From Veillonella sp. CHU740 (GTDB lineage Bacteria; Bacillota; Negativicutes; Veillonellales; Veillonellaceae), in assembly GCF_003992055.1 (NCBI RefSeq), contig NZ_RQVD01000002.1, forward strand, positions 1 to 64,000: a stretch of DNA of 64,000 nt, written 5' to 3'. Position 1 is the first letter of the stretch, and every line of letters begins with the position of its first letter. The translations under genes were made by a program, and so were the position numbers. Shown piece by piece: positions 1 to 7,544 of this stretch. A model generated the notes under the pieces. It saw nothing but the letters and a program-made list of their open reading frames with translations. It ran no database searches and was not told the DNA's origin.

Positions 1-78
1 CATATATGACTCACCCTTTCTTAATTGTGTGGTTACTTTTATGATACGGTTTGAGTTTGTATATGTCTATTTTATTGC

Positions 79-126
79 AAAAAAAGAATGTTGGCGACTA
101 CTCTTATATGAGTAGCCCCAACATTT
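79..126 (-). terminator. Intrinsic terminator of tmRNA
   Basis: Read on the minus strand, a long imperfect stem (AATGTTGGGGCTACTC pairing with GAGTAGTCGCCAACATT) closes a short loop and is followed by a run of T. It lies about 30 bases past the CCA end of tmRNA. Upstream of it, bases 1-78 hold nothing I can assign. Confidence 0.8.
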
Positions 127-155
127 ATTATAGAGCCTTATTTCATTTGGTATTG

Positions 156-497
156 TGGTGGAGACGAGGGGAGTCGAACCCCTGTCCAAACATGTTGCCC
201 CCTAGACCTCTCCGAGCGCAGTTGATGTTTTAAACTTCGGATAGTGTTTGGACACCAACAACCTAAGCTATCCTAGCTCATGAGATTTAACTAGCTCTAA
301 TTGAGCGGATAAAACTAGCTAGCCCGTAGTTTGACGCCACATCCCTCTCCACGGGCGAGAGAAGGTGTGACGTAGCTTATGCAGCTAATGCAAAATTTTC
401 TTCTGCGTTTAATTTAAGTTTCACTGATTTATGGTCGAGTGAGACACCAGCTCGCTTTCTAAGATACATCCATACCTGTCGAAACCTTTACGTCCCC
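156..497 (-). ncRNA. ssrA: Transfer-messenger RNA (tmRNA)
   Basis: This 342-nt RNA rescues stalled ribosomes by trans-translation, together with SmpB (encoded at 3987-4451). On the minus strand it starts GGGGACGTAAAGGTTTCGAC and ends GTTCGACTCCCCTCGTCTCCACCA-like, the alanyl-tRNA-like 5' and 3' halves, with CCA encoded. The tag reading frame ends in AEENFALAA (bases 406 to 380) followed by a TAA stop (379-377); the LAA tail is the usual protease signal. The exact resume codon is inferred; GCA at 406-404 fits. Its own promoter and terminator are visible, so it is transcribed away from sigH. Confidence 0.96.
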
Positions 498-518
498 ATA
501 TGTAATTATTGTCTTATA

Positions 519-547
519 ATTATATAGATATATTCTGTGAAAGTCAA
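519..547 (-). promoter_or_regulatory. Promoter of tmRNA
   Basis: On the minus strand a TTGACT -35 box (547-542) is separated by 17 bases from a perfect TATAAT -10 box (524-519). The -10 box lies about 22 bases before the tmRNA 5' end, so a short leader would need processing. Confidence 0.75.
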
Positions 548-555
548 ATGTAATA

Positions 556-584
556 TGTACATTTTAATTGAGATAGTGTATACT
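556..584 (+). promoter_or_regulatory. Possible promoter of sigH
   Basis: A TGTACA hexamer and a TATACT hexamer are 17 bases apart, about 40 bases before the sigH start codon. The -35 match is only four of six, so this is tentative. Confidence 0.4.
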
Positions 585-625
585 ATAAAGTATCATTTCT
601 AGTACTACGTATTAGGAGGAATCAC

Positions 626-1270
626 ATGTCCTATGAAACTGAAGCAGTATCTGAATTTGAGCGATTTACTTCATTAACAGATGAAGAAGTTGTCTCGATT
701 TATCAAAAGGAAAATAATCATTTTGCTTCTGATTATATTGTGCAGCGTTATAAAAATTTTGTTCGTTCAAAAGCTAGAAGCTACTTTCTCATGGGTGCTG
801 ATCGCGAAGACATTATCCAAGAAGGAATGATTGGTTTATACAAAGCGACGCGTGATTTTGAGCCAGGGCATCAAGTGAACTTTAAAGCATTTGCTGAATT
901 ATGTATTACTCGACAAATCATATCGGCTATTAAAGGTGCTAATCGGCAAAAACATATGCCTCTCAATTCTTATATCTCACTTAATAAACCGGCCTTTGAT
1001 GATTCTGAACGAACCTTGATGGAAGTGTTGGAAACAGAAAAAAACTTAGATCCCGAAGAAGTTGTTATTAATCGGGAACAATATCGATTAATTAAAGAAG
1101 TGATGGAAGCTGTATTAAGTCCTTTGGAATGGGACGTCTTGCGTGGATATATGGATGCAAAATCCTATCAGGAAATAGCAGAAGAACAAAATCGTTCAGT
1201 TAAATCCATAGACAATGCATTACAAAGAGTTAAGAAAAAAATGGAAGTATACTTTAGTCAGGACAGATGA
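626..1270 (+). CDS. sigH: RNA polymerase sigma-H family factor
   Basis: A 214-residue sigma-70 family protein of the SigH (Spo0H) type, which directs RNA polymerase to alternative promoters. The region 2 core is visible at about residues 57-75 (ADREDIIQEGMIGLYKA), and a C-terminal helix-turn-helix at about 180-207 (SYQEIAEEQNRSVKSIDNAL) would be region 4. The start follows a strong AGGAGG ribosome site. The neighbour secG begins 20 bases downstream, and the same sigH-secG proximity is common in Firmicutes. In sporeformers SigH starts sporulation; in non-sporulating relatives its role is usually competence or stationary phase. The window shows no sporulation genes, so the regulon here is unknown. 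Confidence 0.9.
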   Translation: MSYETEAVSEFERFTSLTDEEVVSIYQKENNHFASDYIVQRYKNFVRSKARSYFLMGADREDIIQEGMIGLYKATRDFEPGHQVNFKAFAELCITRQIISAIKGANRQKHMPLNSYISLNKPAFDDSERTLMEVLETEKNLDPEEVVINREQYRLIKEVMEAVLSPLEWDVLRGYMDAKSYQEIAEEQNRSVKSIDNALQRVKKKMEVYFSQDR

Positions 1271-1289
1271 TATAGAAAGGATGTTTTTT

Positions 1290-1526
1290 ATGAGAGATTT
1301 TTTAATGGTTGTAGAAATTATTATTTCTATTCTATTGATTGTAGTTGTTGTGGCACAATCTGGTAAGAGTGCTGGCATGGGTGGTGCTGTATCTGGTGCT
1401 GCTGACTCTGTATTCGGAGGAAAAGAACGTGGTGTAGATGGTTTCTTATCCCGCTGCACAGTGATTTTAGCAACATTATTTATATTAGTTAGCTTAGGCC
1501 TAGATTTAGTACTAAGTTCGTATTAA
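1290..1526 (+). CDS. secG: Preprotein translocase subunit SecG
   Basis: A 78-residue inner-membrane protein that helps the SecYEG channel export proteins. It shows the family layout: a first membrane helix (about residues 5-22), a Gly/Ser-rich loop with the SGKSAGMGGA and FGGKE motifs, and a second membrane helix near the C-terminus (about 56-74). The ATG at 1290 is chosen because GAAAGG sits 10 bases before it; the frame is open back to 1215, but earlier ATG codons lie on or before that ribosome site. It is followed by a terminator, then rnr and smpB, the common secG-rnr-smpB order. Confidence 0.93.
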   Translation: MRDFLMVVEIIISILLIVVVVAQSGKSAGMGGAVSGAADSVFGGKERGVDGFLSRCTVILATLFILVSLGLDLVLSSY

Positions 1527-1535
1527 TACATGAGA

Positions 1536-1562
1536 AAGCCTACCCTATGGTAGGTTTTTTTT
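1536..1562 (+). terminator. Intrinsic terminator after secG
   Basis: GCCTACC and GGTAGG pair around a CTAT loop, followed by eight T. It separates sigH-secG from rnr, which starts 19 bases later, so read-through or a weak internal promoter must supply rnr. Confidence 0.75.
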
Positions 1563-1581
1563 ATGGACTATAAGAGGTGTT

Positions 1582-3987
1582 ATGAGAGAAGAAATATTAG
1601 ACTTTTTTAAAGAAATATCCCCTGAATCCTATCATATTGAGGATGTACCTTACATATTAGGATACAAGGGAGAGGAAATAGAAGAATATTTTTCCATTAT
1701 ATATCAATTAGAGCAAGAAGGATCTATTATGATACAAGATGGTGAATACGCGGACTATAATAAAATGGATGAACCCCGTTTAATGGGAGTATATAAAGGA
1801 AGTAAAAAAGGATTTGGATTTGTGATTCCCTCAGAAGATGCTCTGCCAGATATATTCATTCCTAATGGCTGTGAAGGAACCGCCATGCATGATGATGTAG
1901 TGGAATACAAGATTACACGTAAAGGAACATGTGAAAAAAAAGCAGAAGGCGTTATCCTACGTGTCATCACAAGAAATACGAATCGTGTGGTAGGGATTTA
2001 TGAACGCCATAGACAAAGTGGTTTTGTCATTCCTCATAATGAACGGTTAGGACAGGATATTTATATTCCGTTAGAGGCAAGTATGGATGCAAGAAGTGGT
2101 GCTACCGTAGTAGTTGAACTTACATCTTGGCCAGAATTGCATCGTAAAGCAGAAGGTAAAATTATAGAAATTGTAGGCGATAGTTCTACGCCAGATCTTG
2201 ATGTATTATCGGTAATGGCTACCTATGATTTGCCTAAGGAATTTTCCAGAGAGGTACAAGAAGAAGCAGGTCAAATTTCTTTCACAGTAGAAAGTGACGC
2301 TCATCGATTGGATCTACGAGATATTGAAATGGTCACGATTGATGGAGAAGATGCAAAAGATTTAGATGATGCTGTACATGCCAAAATATTAGAGAATGGC
2401 AATATTGAATTAGGTGTACATATTGCTGATGTTAGCCATTATGTACCTGTAGGGTCTGCCATTGATCGAGAAGCCTATAAACGTGGTACTAGCGTTTATT
2501 TAGTAGATCGTGTGATTCCTATGCTACCGGTGGAGCTATCCAATGGCATCTGTTCCTTACAAGCTAAGGAAGACCGCTATGCGATGTCTTGTATTATGGA
2601 AGTGGACCCAAACGGTAAGGTGGTACAATACACTATTAAGCCATCTATCATTCATATTACACGTCGTTGTAGTTATAAGGAAATTTATTTAGCATTAGAA
2701 GAACATGTGATTCCTGATGATTTGATGCCACTCATGGGTATGATACGTACATTGGAAACATTGGCGTATCAATTGATGAAAATGCGTCAACAAGCAGGAG
2801 CCATTAGTTTTGATTTCCCAGAATATAAGGTGTTACTAAATGACAGCGGTATCCCACAACGCATTATAAAAAAAGAACGGACTATTGCAGAAAAATTGAT
2901 TGAACAATGTATGCTATTGGCTAATGAAACAGTAGCTACATTTTTAAGTGAACGATTAGATACCTCTGTGTATCGTATCCATGAAGACCCCAAGGATACA
3001 AAATTAGAACAATTAGTTACCGTGTTACATCATGCTGGATACCCTGTAAGACTACCTGATCAAGTGGAACCATGTCATATTGAACATCTATTACAATCTG
3101 TAAGTGGAACAGAGATTGAGCCAGTTGCTCAAATTATGGTGTTACGATCTATGCAGCAAGCGAAATATAGTTCACAAAATGTGGGACATTTTGGCTTGGC
3201 ATCACCTATTTATACTCACTTTACCTCTCCTATTCGTAGGTATCCTGATTTGATGGTGCATCGATTATTGCGATATGTATTGGAAGGTAAGGCAAAACGA
3301 TGGGCTTCCATTGCAGATGCGCATTATATAACAAATGGTGCTGCTCATTGTTCTGAAAGAGAACAAGTAGCTACAGAAGCCGAACGAGATACATTAGATA
3401 TGAAAAAAGTCCAATATATGTCTCAATATATTGGCGAAAGCTTTGAAGGACATGTGAGTTCTATAACCGCCTTTGGGATCTTTGTAGAATTAGATAATGG
3501 TGTTGATGGATTAGTTCCATTTAATTTGATGGACGATGATCATTATGTCTTTGATGAGCCACATTATATGGCGTATGGTAGACGAACTGGTATAGAATAC
3601 CACCTTGGCACACCTGTTACTGTAACAGTAGTGAAGGCAGATCCAGAAACACGTCAAATTGATTTTGTTATGGGTGAAGTGGCCTATATTGACGGATATT
3701 TGCGACGTATTCAACGTCGTGAGACTACTAGCACGAGTAAACATAGAGATCGTAATAAGATACCAACCATACAAGGTAGTAGTAAAAAGTATAAACAAGA
3801 TGATAGCCATCATGGTAAAAGAGATACTACAAAAATAAGATTTACTCCCCATGCAAATGCTACAGAGGCAGTAGAGACTATGCTTCGCAAATTAGATACA
3901 ACCTCTAAAAAAGAGAAGAAACCATTTTACGAAACTATTAAGAAACGGAAATCACAAGAACGTAGGAAGAAAAAGAGGAAACGATAA
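1582..3987 (+). CDS. rnr: Ribonuclease R
   Basis: An 801-residue 3'-to-5' exoribonuclease that degrades structured RNA and also mRNA tagged by trans-translation. The N-terminus has a winged-helix-like segment (about 1-70), followed by cold-shock-like RNA-binding domains. The catalytic RNB domain carries the acidic signature DGEDAKDLDDAVHA at about residue 254, and a C-terminal S1 domain starts at about 617 (GHVSSITAFGIFVEL). The tail is strongly basic, ending in KKRKSQERRKKKRKR. Length and order are typical of the family. Its stop codon overlaps the smpB start, so the two are probably translationally coupled, fitting their joint role with tmRNA. Confidence 0.96.
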   Translation: MREEILDFFKEISPESYHIEDVPYILGYKGEEIEEYFSIIYQLEQEGSIMIQDGEYADYNKMDEPRLMGVYKGSKKGFGFVIPSEDALPDIFIPNGCEGTAMHDDVVEYKITRKGTCEKKAEGVILRVITRNTNRVVGIYERHRQSGFVIPHNERLGQDIYIPLEASMDARSGATVVVELTSWPELHRKAEGKIIEIVGDSSTPDLDVLSVMATYDLPKEFSREVQEEAGQISFTVESDAHRLDLRDIEMVTIDGEDAKDLDDAVHAKILENGNIELGVHIADVSHYVPVGSAIDREAYKRGTSVYLVDRVIPMLPVELSNGICSLQAKEDRYAMSCIMEVDPNGKVVQYTIKPSIIHITRRCSYKEIYLALEEHVIPDDLMPLMGMIRTLETLAYQLMKMRQQAGAISFDFPEYKVLLNDSGIPQRIIKKERTIAEKLIEQCMLLANETVATFLSERLDTSVYRIHEDPKDTKLEQLVTVLHHAGYPVRLPDQVEPCHIEHLLQSVSGTEIEPVAQIMVLRSMQQAKYSSQNVGHFGLASPIYTHFTSPIRRYPDLMVHRLLRYVLEGKAKRWASIADAHYITNGAAHCSEREQVATEAERDTLDMKKVQYMSQYIGESFEGHVSSITAFGIFVELDNGVDGLVPFNLMDDDHYVFDEPHYMAYGRRTGIEYHLGTPVTVTVVKADPETRQIDFVMGEVAYIDGYLRRIQRRETTSTSKHRDRNKIPTIQGSSKKYKQDDSHHGKRDTTKIRFTPHANATEAVETMLRKLDTTSKKEKKPFYETIKKRKSQERRKKKRKR

Positions 3988-4451
3988 TGGCGAAAGAAGG
4001 AAATTCACTCATAGTAGATAATCGAAAAGCTAGACATGACTTTCATATTCATGAAACCTATGAAGCTGGTATAGCTTTGACAGGAACAGAAGTAAAGTCT
4101 ATCCGTGCTGGTCGCATTAATTTAAAAGACAGTTTTTGTAGAATAGAAAATGGCGAGCTATTCCTTTATCAAGTGCATATTAGTAAGTATGAACAAGGCA
4201 ATCAATTTAATCATGAGCCAGAACGGACTCGCAAATTGCTTATGCATAAACGAGAAATCCATAAATTATTAGGGCAAGTGAAAGAAAAAGGATACTCTTT
4301 GATCCCCTTGAACTTTCACTATAGTCATGGCTATGTAAAGGTAACAGTAGGCCTTGTAACGGGCAAGAAGAACTACGATAAACGACAAGATATGGCTGAA
4401 CGCGATGCAAAGCGTGATATTCAGCGACGAATGAAGGAACAGTTGCGATAG
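3987..4451 (+). CDS. smpB: SsrA-binding protein SmpB
   Basis: A 154-residue RNA-binding protein that delivers alanyl-tmRNA to stalled ribosomes. Family hallmarks are visible: NRKARHDFHI near the N-terminus, GIALTGTEVKSIRAGRINLKD, the central RKLLMHKREI segment, and the C-terminal GKKNYDKRQDMAERDAKRDI tail that enters the empty mRNA channel. The ATG shares one base with the rnr stop codon. The partner RNA lies only 3.5 kb upstream. Confidence 0.97.
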   Translation: MAKEGNSLIVDNRKARHDFHIHETYEAGIALTGTEVKSIRAGRINLKDSFCRIENGELFLYQVHISKYEQGNQFNHEPERTRKLLMHKREIHKLLGQVKEKGYSLIPLNFHYSHGYVKVTVGLVTGKKNYDKRQDMAERDAKRDIQRRMKEQLR

Positions 4452-4521
4452 ATTACAGGATTTATAATCTTCTATGGTATAATAAAATGATGTATATACA
4501 TATTTGAGGAAAGGAGAGTCT

Positions 4522-5349
4522 ATGCTAGTCGATTTCCATATGCATACTAATGTTTCTGACGGTACATACGTGCCTAAAGATTTACTTGCATTAGCTAAAC
4601 AACAACAAATTCAAGCATTATCAATTACTGATCATGATGAAGTAGGTGCATATACACAGTTAACAGCTGAGGATACAGCAGGAATGGAATTGTTTCATGG
4701 TTGTGAATTTAGTACGTATTATAAAGAAAAAGAAGTACACGTATTGGGTTATCAATTTTCATTAGACTATCCTGAAATACAGGAGTATATTACGCATTTT
4801 AAAGAGGTACGTCGTTCAAGAATTCATAAAATGTTAGATAAATGTGTAGAAGCAGGTTATGCTATTTCTCATCAAGAATTAGTCGATACATTTACAGATG
4901 ATGTGTCTTTTGGGCGCCCCCATATTGCACAACTGTTAATTGCTCATGGTTATGTCAAAACAGTTGGTGAAGCATTTGAAACTATATTACACCCCAATGG
5001 ACCTTGCTTTGTACCAAAAGAAAAATATTCGCCATGTGAGGCCATAGATCTCATTCATCGCGCAGGTGGTATTGCTGTATTAGCACACCCTATACAGGTG
5101 GGCAATGAAAGCTATGTTCATGAATTATTGACATTGCCCTTCGATGGCGTAGAGGTATATCATTCGAGCCATACTGTAGAAGATAGCTTACGATATAAAA
5201 ATCTAGCTTTGGAAAAAGGGCTATTAATATCTGGAGGATCTGATTTTCATGGTATACAGGGTAGATTTCCAGAAAGTATTGGTCTTGGTGAGTATGAAAT
5301 ACATGAGCATTGGGTAACGGATTTTATAAGAGCCCTTCGAGGTGCCTAA
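4522..5349 (+). CDS. PHP-domain phosphoesterase
   Basis: A 275-residue protein of the polymerase and histidinol phosphatase (PHP) superfamily, metal-dependent phosphoesterases. Metal ligands are visible in order: HMHTNVSDGT (residues 5-14), ITDHDEVGAY (about 40), GCEFS, GRPHIAQ, VLAHP and GGSDFHG (about 237). The overall pattern resembles the TrpH/YciV group, members of which act on nucleoside 3',5'-bisphosphates or as 5'-3' RNA exonucleases; substrate here is inferred only. The ATG at 4522 is preceded by AAAGGAGAG; an in-frame TTG at 4504 has no such site. Confidence 0.8.
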   Translation: MLVDFHMHTNVSDGTYVPKDLLALAKQQQIQALSITDHDEVGAYTQLTAEDTAGMELFHGCEFSTYYKEKEVHVLGYQFSLDYPEIQEYITHFKEVRRSRIHKMLDKCVEAGYAISHQELVDTFTDDVSFGRPHIAQLLIAHGYVKTVGEAFETILHPNGPCFVPKEKYSPCEAIDLIHRAGGIAVLAHPIQVGNESYVHELLTLPFDGVEVYHSSHTVEDSLRYKNLALEKGLLISGGSDFHGIQGRFPESIGLGEYEIHEHWVTDFIRALRGA

Positions 5350-5359
5350 GAGGTAAATT

Positions 5360-6217
5360 ATGGATGTCATTGCATTTATTGGACCTAGTGGAACAGGAAA
5401 AAGTCATAGAGCATTAGTGGTAGCACATGAACACCATGCATCATGTATTATTGATGACGGCATTTTAATTCATAATAATCGCATTGTTGGTGGATTTTCT
5501 GCTAAAAAAGAGGAAAATCGTATCAAGGCCGTTCGTCGTGCTATCTTTCAAGATAAAGAACAGGTGGAGAGTGTACGAAAAGCCTTGGATGAGATTCAAC
5601 CAGAACGTCTTATGATTCTAGGCACATCGGAAAATATGATTGGAAAAATCACAAAGGCCTTAGGAATTCCTGGACCGTCCTATTATATTCATATTGAAGA
5701 CGTAGCTAGTCCTAAAGATATTGAAAAGGCACAGCATGCACGCCTAAAAGAAGGCAAACACATTATTCCTGTTCCATCTGTGGAATTAAAGCCTCATTTT
5801 AAAGGTTTTTTAATCGACCCTATTAAATCATTCTGGCGAAGAACTAGATTATCTACGAAGCAGGATGAAGGATGGGAAAAATCCGTCATACGTCCAGCTT
5901 TCAGCTATTACGGAAAACTTGTCTTTGAAGATGCAGTGATTCAAGCACTGATCAAGAATAGCATCGAGAAATCCCCAGGCGTTACCGATGTGCGCAGCAT
6001 GGATATTAAAAAAAGTAAAGAAGTGAATAATGGATTAATTTTGCAATTAGATGTAACAGTGATGTTGGGATTTGTTGTAAAGGAAATCATGGATACATTG
6101 CAAAAGACTATTCGTCAGGAAATTGAATATATTACAGGCATGTCTATAGAACGACTAGCCATTAAGGTGGGTGGTACCATTGAGCCATCTAAAGTGAAAT
6201 ATAAGCATAAGGAGTAA
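5360..6217 (+). CDS. P-loop ATPase fused to an Asp23/Gls24-like domain
   Basis: A 285-residue protein with two parts. The N-terminus is a P-loop nucleotide-binding domain with Walker A GPSGTGKS at residues 8-15 and an IIDDG segment shortly after. The C-terminal third (about 190-280) resembles the Asp23/Gls24 (alkaline-shock) fold: KLVFEDAVIQALIKNSIEKS, PGVTDVRSMD, then a hydrophobic strand-helix pattern ending VERLAIKVGG-like. Separate Asp23 proteins are encoded at 52515-53266. The gene is 10 bases after the PHP gene and ends 1 base before miaB, so it is co-transcribed with RNA-modification and repair genes. Such proteins are known as conserved hypotheticals in Clostridia and Negativicutes; the cellular role is unknown to me. 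Confidence 0.7.
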   Translation: MDVIAFIGPSGTGKSHRALVVAHEHHASCIIDDGILIHNNRIVGGFSAKKEENRIKAVRRAIFQDKEQVESVRKALDEIQPERLMILGTSENMIGKITKALGIPGPSYYIHIEDVASPKDIEKAQHARLKEGKHIIPVPSVELKPHFKGFLIDPIKSFWRRTRLSTKQDEGWEKSVIRPAFSYYGKLVFEDAVIQALIKNSIEKSPGVTDVRSMDIKKSKEVNNGLILQLDVTVMLGFVVKEIMDTLQKTIRQEIEYITGMSIERLAIKVGGTIEPSKVKYKHKE

Positions 6218-6218
6218 T

Positions 6219-7529
6219 ATGAAGTCATACTATATTTATACATACGGTTGCCAAATGAATGAAAGTGATTCTGAACGATTGGCTCATCAATTAGAGTCGG
6301 TTGGTTATATCGCTACTGAAGAAGTAAACGAGGCAGACCTTATCATTTTAAATACTTGCTGCGTTCGCGAAACGGCGGAAAATAAAATTTATGGCCGTAT
6401 TGGCGAGTTAAAGCATTTGAAAGAAAAGAATAAAAACTTAATCATTGCTATCACAGGCTGTATGGCACAGAAGAACCAAGCGGATATGTTCAAGCGGGCA
6501 CCTCATATTGATATCGTATTAGGGACGCACAATATCCAACATATCAATGAAATGGTCAAAGAAGTACAACGTACGAAAAAACGCCAAGTCAATGTAGAAA
6601 TGGATAATACAGTATTGCCAGAATTGGCGGCGAAACCAAATGGTACATTCTTTGCTTGGGTACCTATTATGAATGGCTGTAATAAGTTTTGTACCTATTG
6701 TATCGTACCTCATGTGCGAGGCCGTGAAATTAGCCGTCCAGTAGAGGCCATCGTGAAAGATGTGCGTGAACTTGGTGAAAAAGGCTTTAAAGAAATCACT
6801 TTATTGGGGCAAAACGTAAACTCCTATGGATTGGATTTTAAGGATGGTACAGATTTTGGTACCTTAGTAGATGCCTTAGATGGCATCCCAGGTATTGAAC
6901 GTATTCGCTATATGACAAGCCATCCACAAGATATGACAAAAGGCATGGTAGATGCCTTAGGTCGTTCGTCCAATATTGTGACGCAACTACATTTACCAGT
7001 GCAGTCTGGATCTGACAATATTTTAAAACGCATGAATCGTCATTATTCTGTGGAACAATATAAAGATTTGTTGCAATATTGCCGTGAAAAAATCGATGGC
7101 GTTACCATCACAACAGATATTATTGTGGGATTCCCAGGAGAAACAGAGGAAGATTTCCAACAAACATTACAATTATTGAAAGATGTACGCTATGATATGG
7201 CATTTACTTTCATCTATTCCAAACGTTCTGGTACACCAGCAGCAGAATTTGAAGACCAAGTGCCAGAGGAAGTGAAACGTGTTCGTTTACAAGCTTTGAT
7301 GGACGTGCAAAATGAGATTTCTCTTGAGTTGAATCAAGCCATGGAAGACAAGGTGTACGATATCATTGTAGAAGGACCTAGTCGTACTGATGAGAATATG
7401 TGGTTTGGTCGTACATCCGGTAATAAAATGGTCCTATTCCCTAAGCAAGACTCTCTAAAAGTGGGAGACACTATTAATGTACGCATCGATAAGGGACAAA
7501 CTTGGGTATTATACGGCACTGTATTATAG
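6219..7529 (+). CDS. miaB: tRNA-i6A37 methylthiotransferase MiaB
   Basis: A 436-residue radical-SAM enzyme that adds a methylthio group to isopentenyl-A37 of tRNAs reading U-starting codons. The N-terminal cluster cysteines are in YGCQMNESDSERL, LNTCCVRETAENK and TGCMAQ; the radical-SAM cluster motif is CNKFCTYC at about residue 152; a TRAM RNA-binding domain closes the protein. Length is normal. MiaA, which makes the substrate base, is encoded 5 kb downstream in the same direction with mutS and mutL between, a frequent arrangement in Firmicutes. A second methylthiotransferase (MtaB) is at 32977. Confidence 0.96.
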   Translation: MKSYYIYTYGCQMNESDSERLAHQLESVGYIATEEVNEADLIILNTCCVRETAENKIYGRIGELKHLKEKNKNLIIAITGCMAQKNQADMFKRAPHIDIVLGTHNIQHINEMVKEVQRTKKRQVNVEMDNTVLPELAAKPNGTFFAWVPIMNGCNKFCTYCIVPHVRGREISRPVEAIVKDVRELGEKGFKEITLLGQNVNSYGLDFKDGTDFGTLVDALDGIPGIERIRYMTSHPQDMTKGMVDALGRSSNIVTQLHLPVQSGSDNILKRMNRHYSVEQYKDLLQYCREKIDGVTITTDIIVGFPGETEEDFQQTLQLLKDVRYDMAFTFIYSKRSGTPAAEFEDQVPEEVKRVRLQALMDVQNEISLELNQAMEDKVYDIIVEGPSRTDENMWFGRTSGNKMVLFPKQDSLKVGDTINVRIDKGQTWVLYGTVL

Positions 7530-7544
7530 AAAGGAGTTAGCAGA

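Noticed and set aside
6160-6190. GGGTGGTACC-like sequence resembling a T-box motif
   Set aside because: It lies inside the coding region of the P-loop/Asp23 gene and lacks the other T-box stems.
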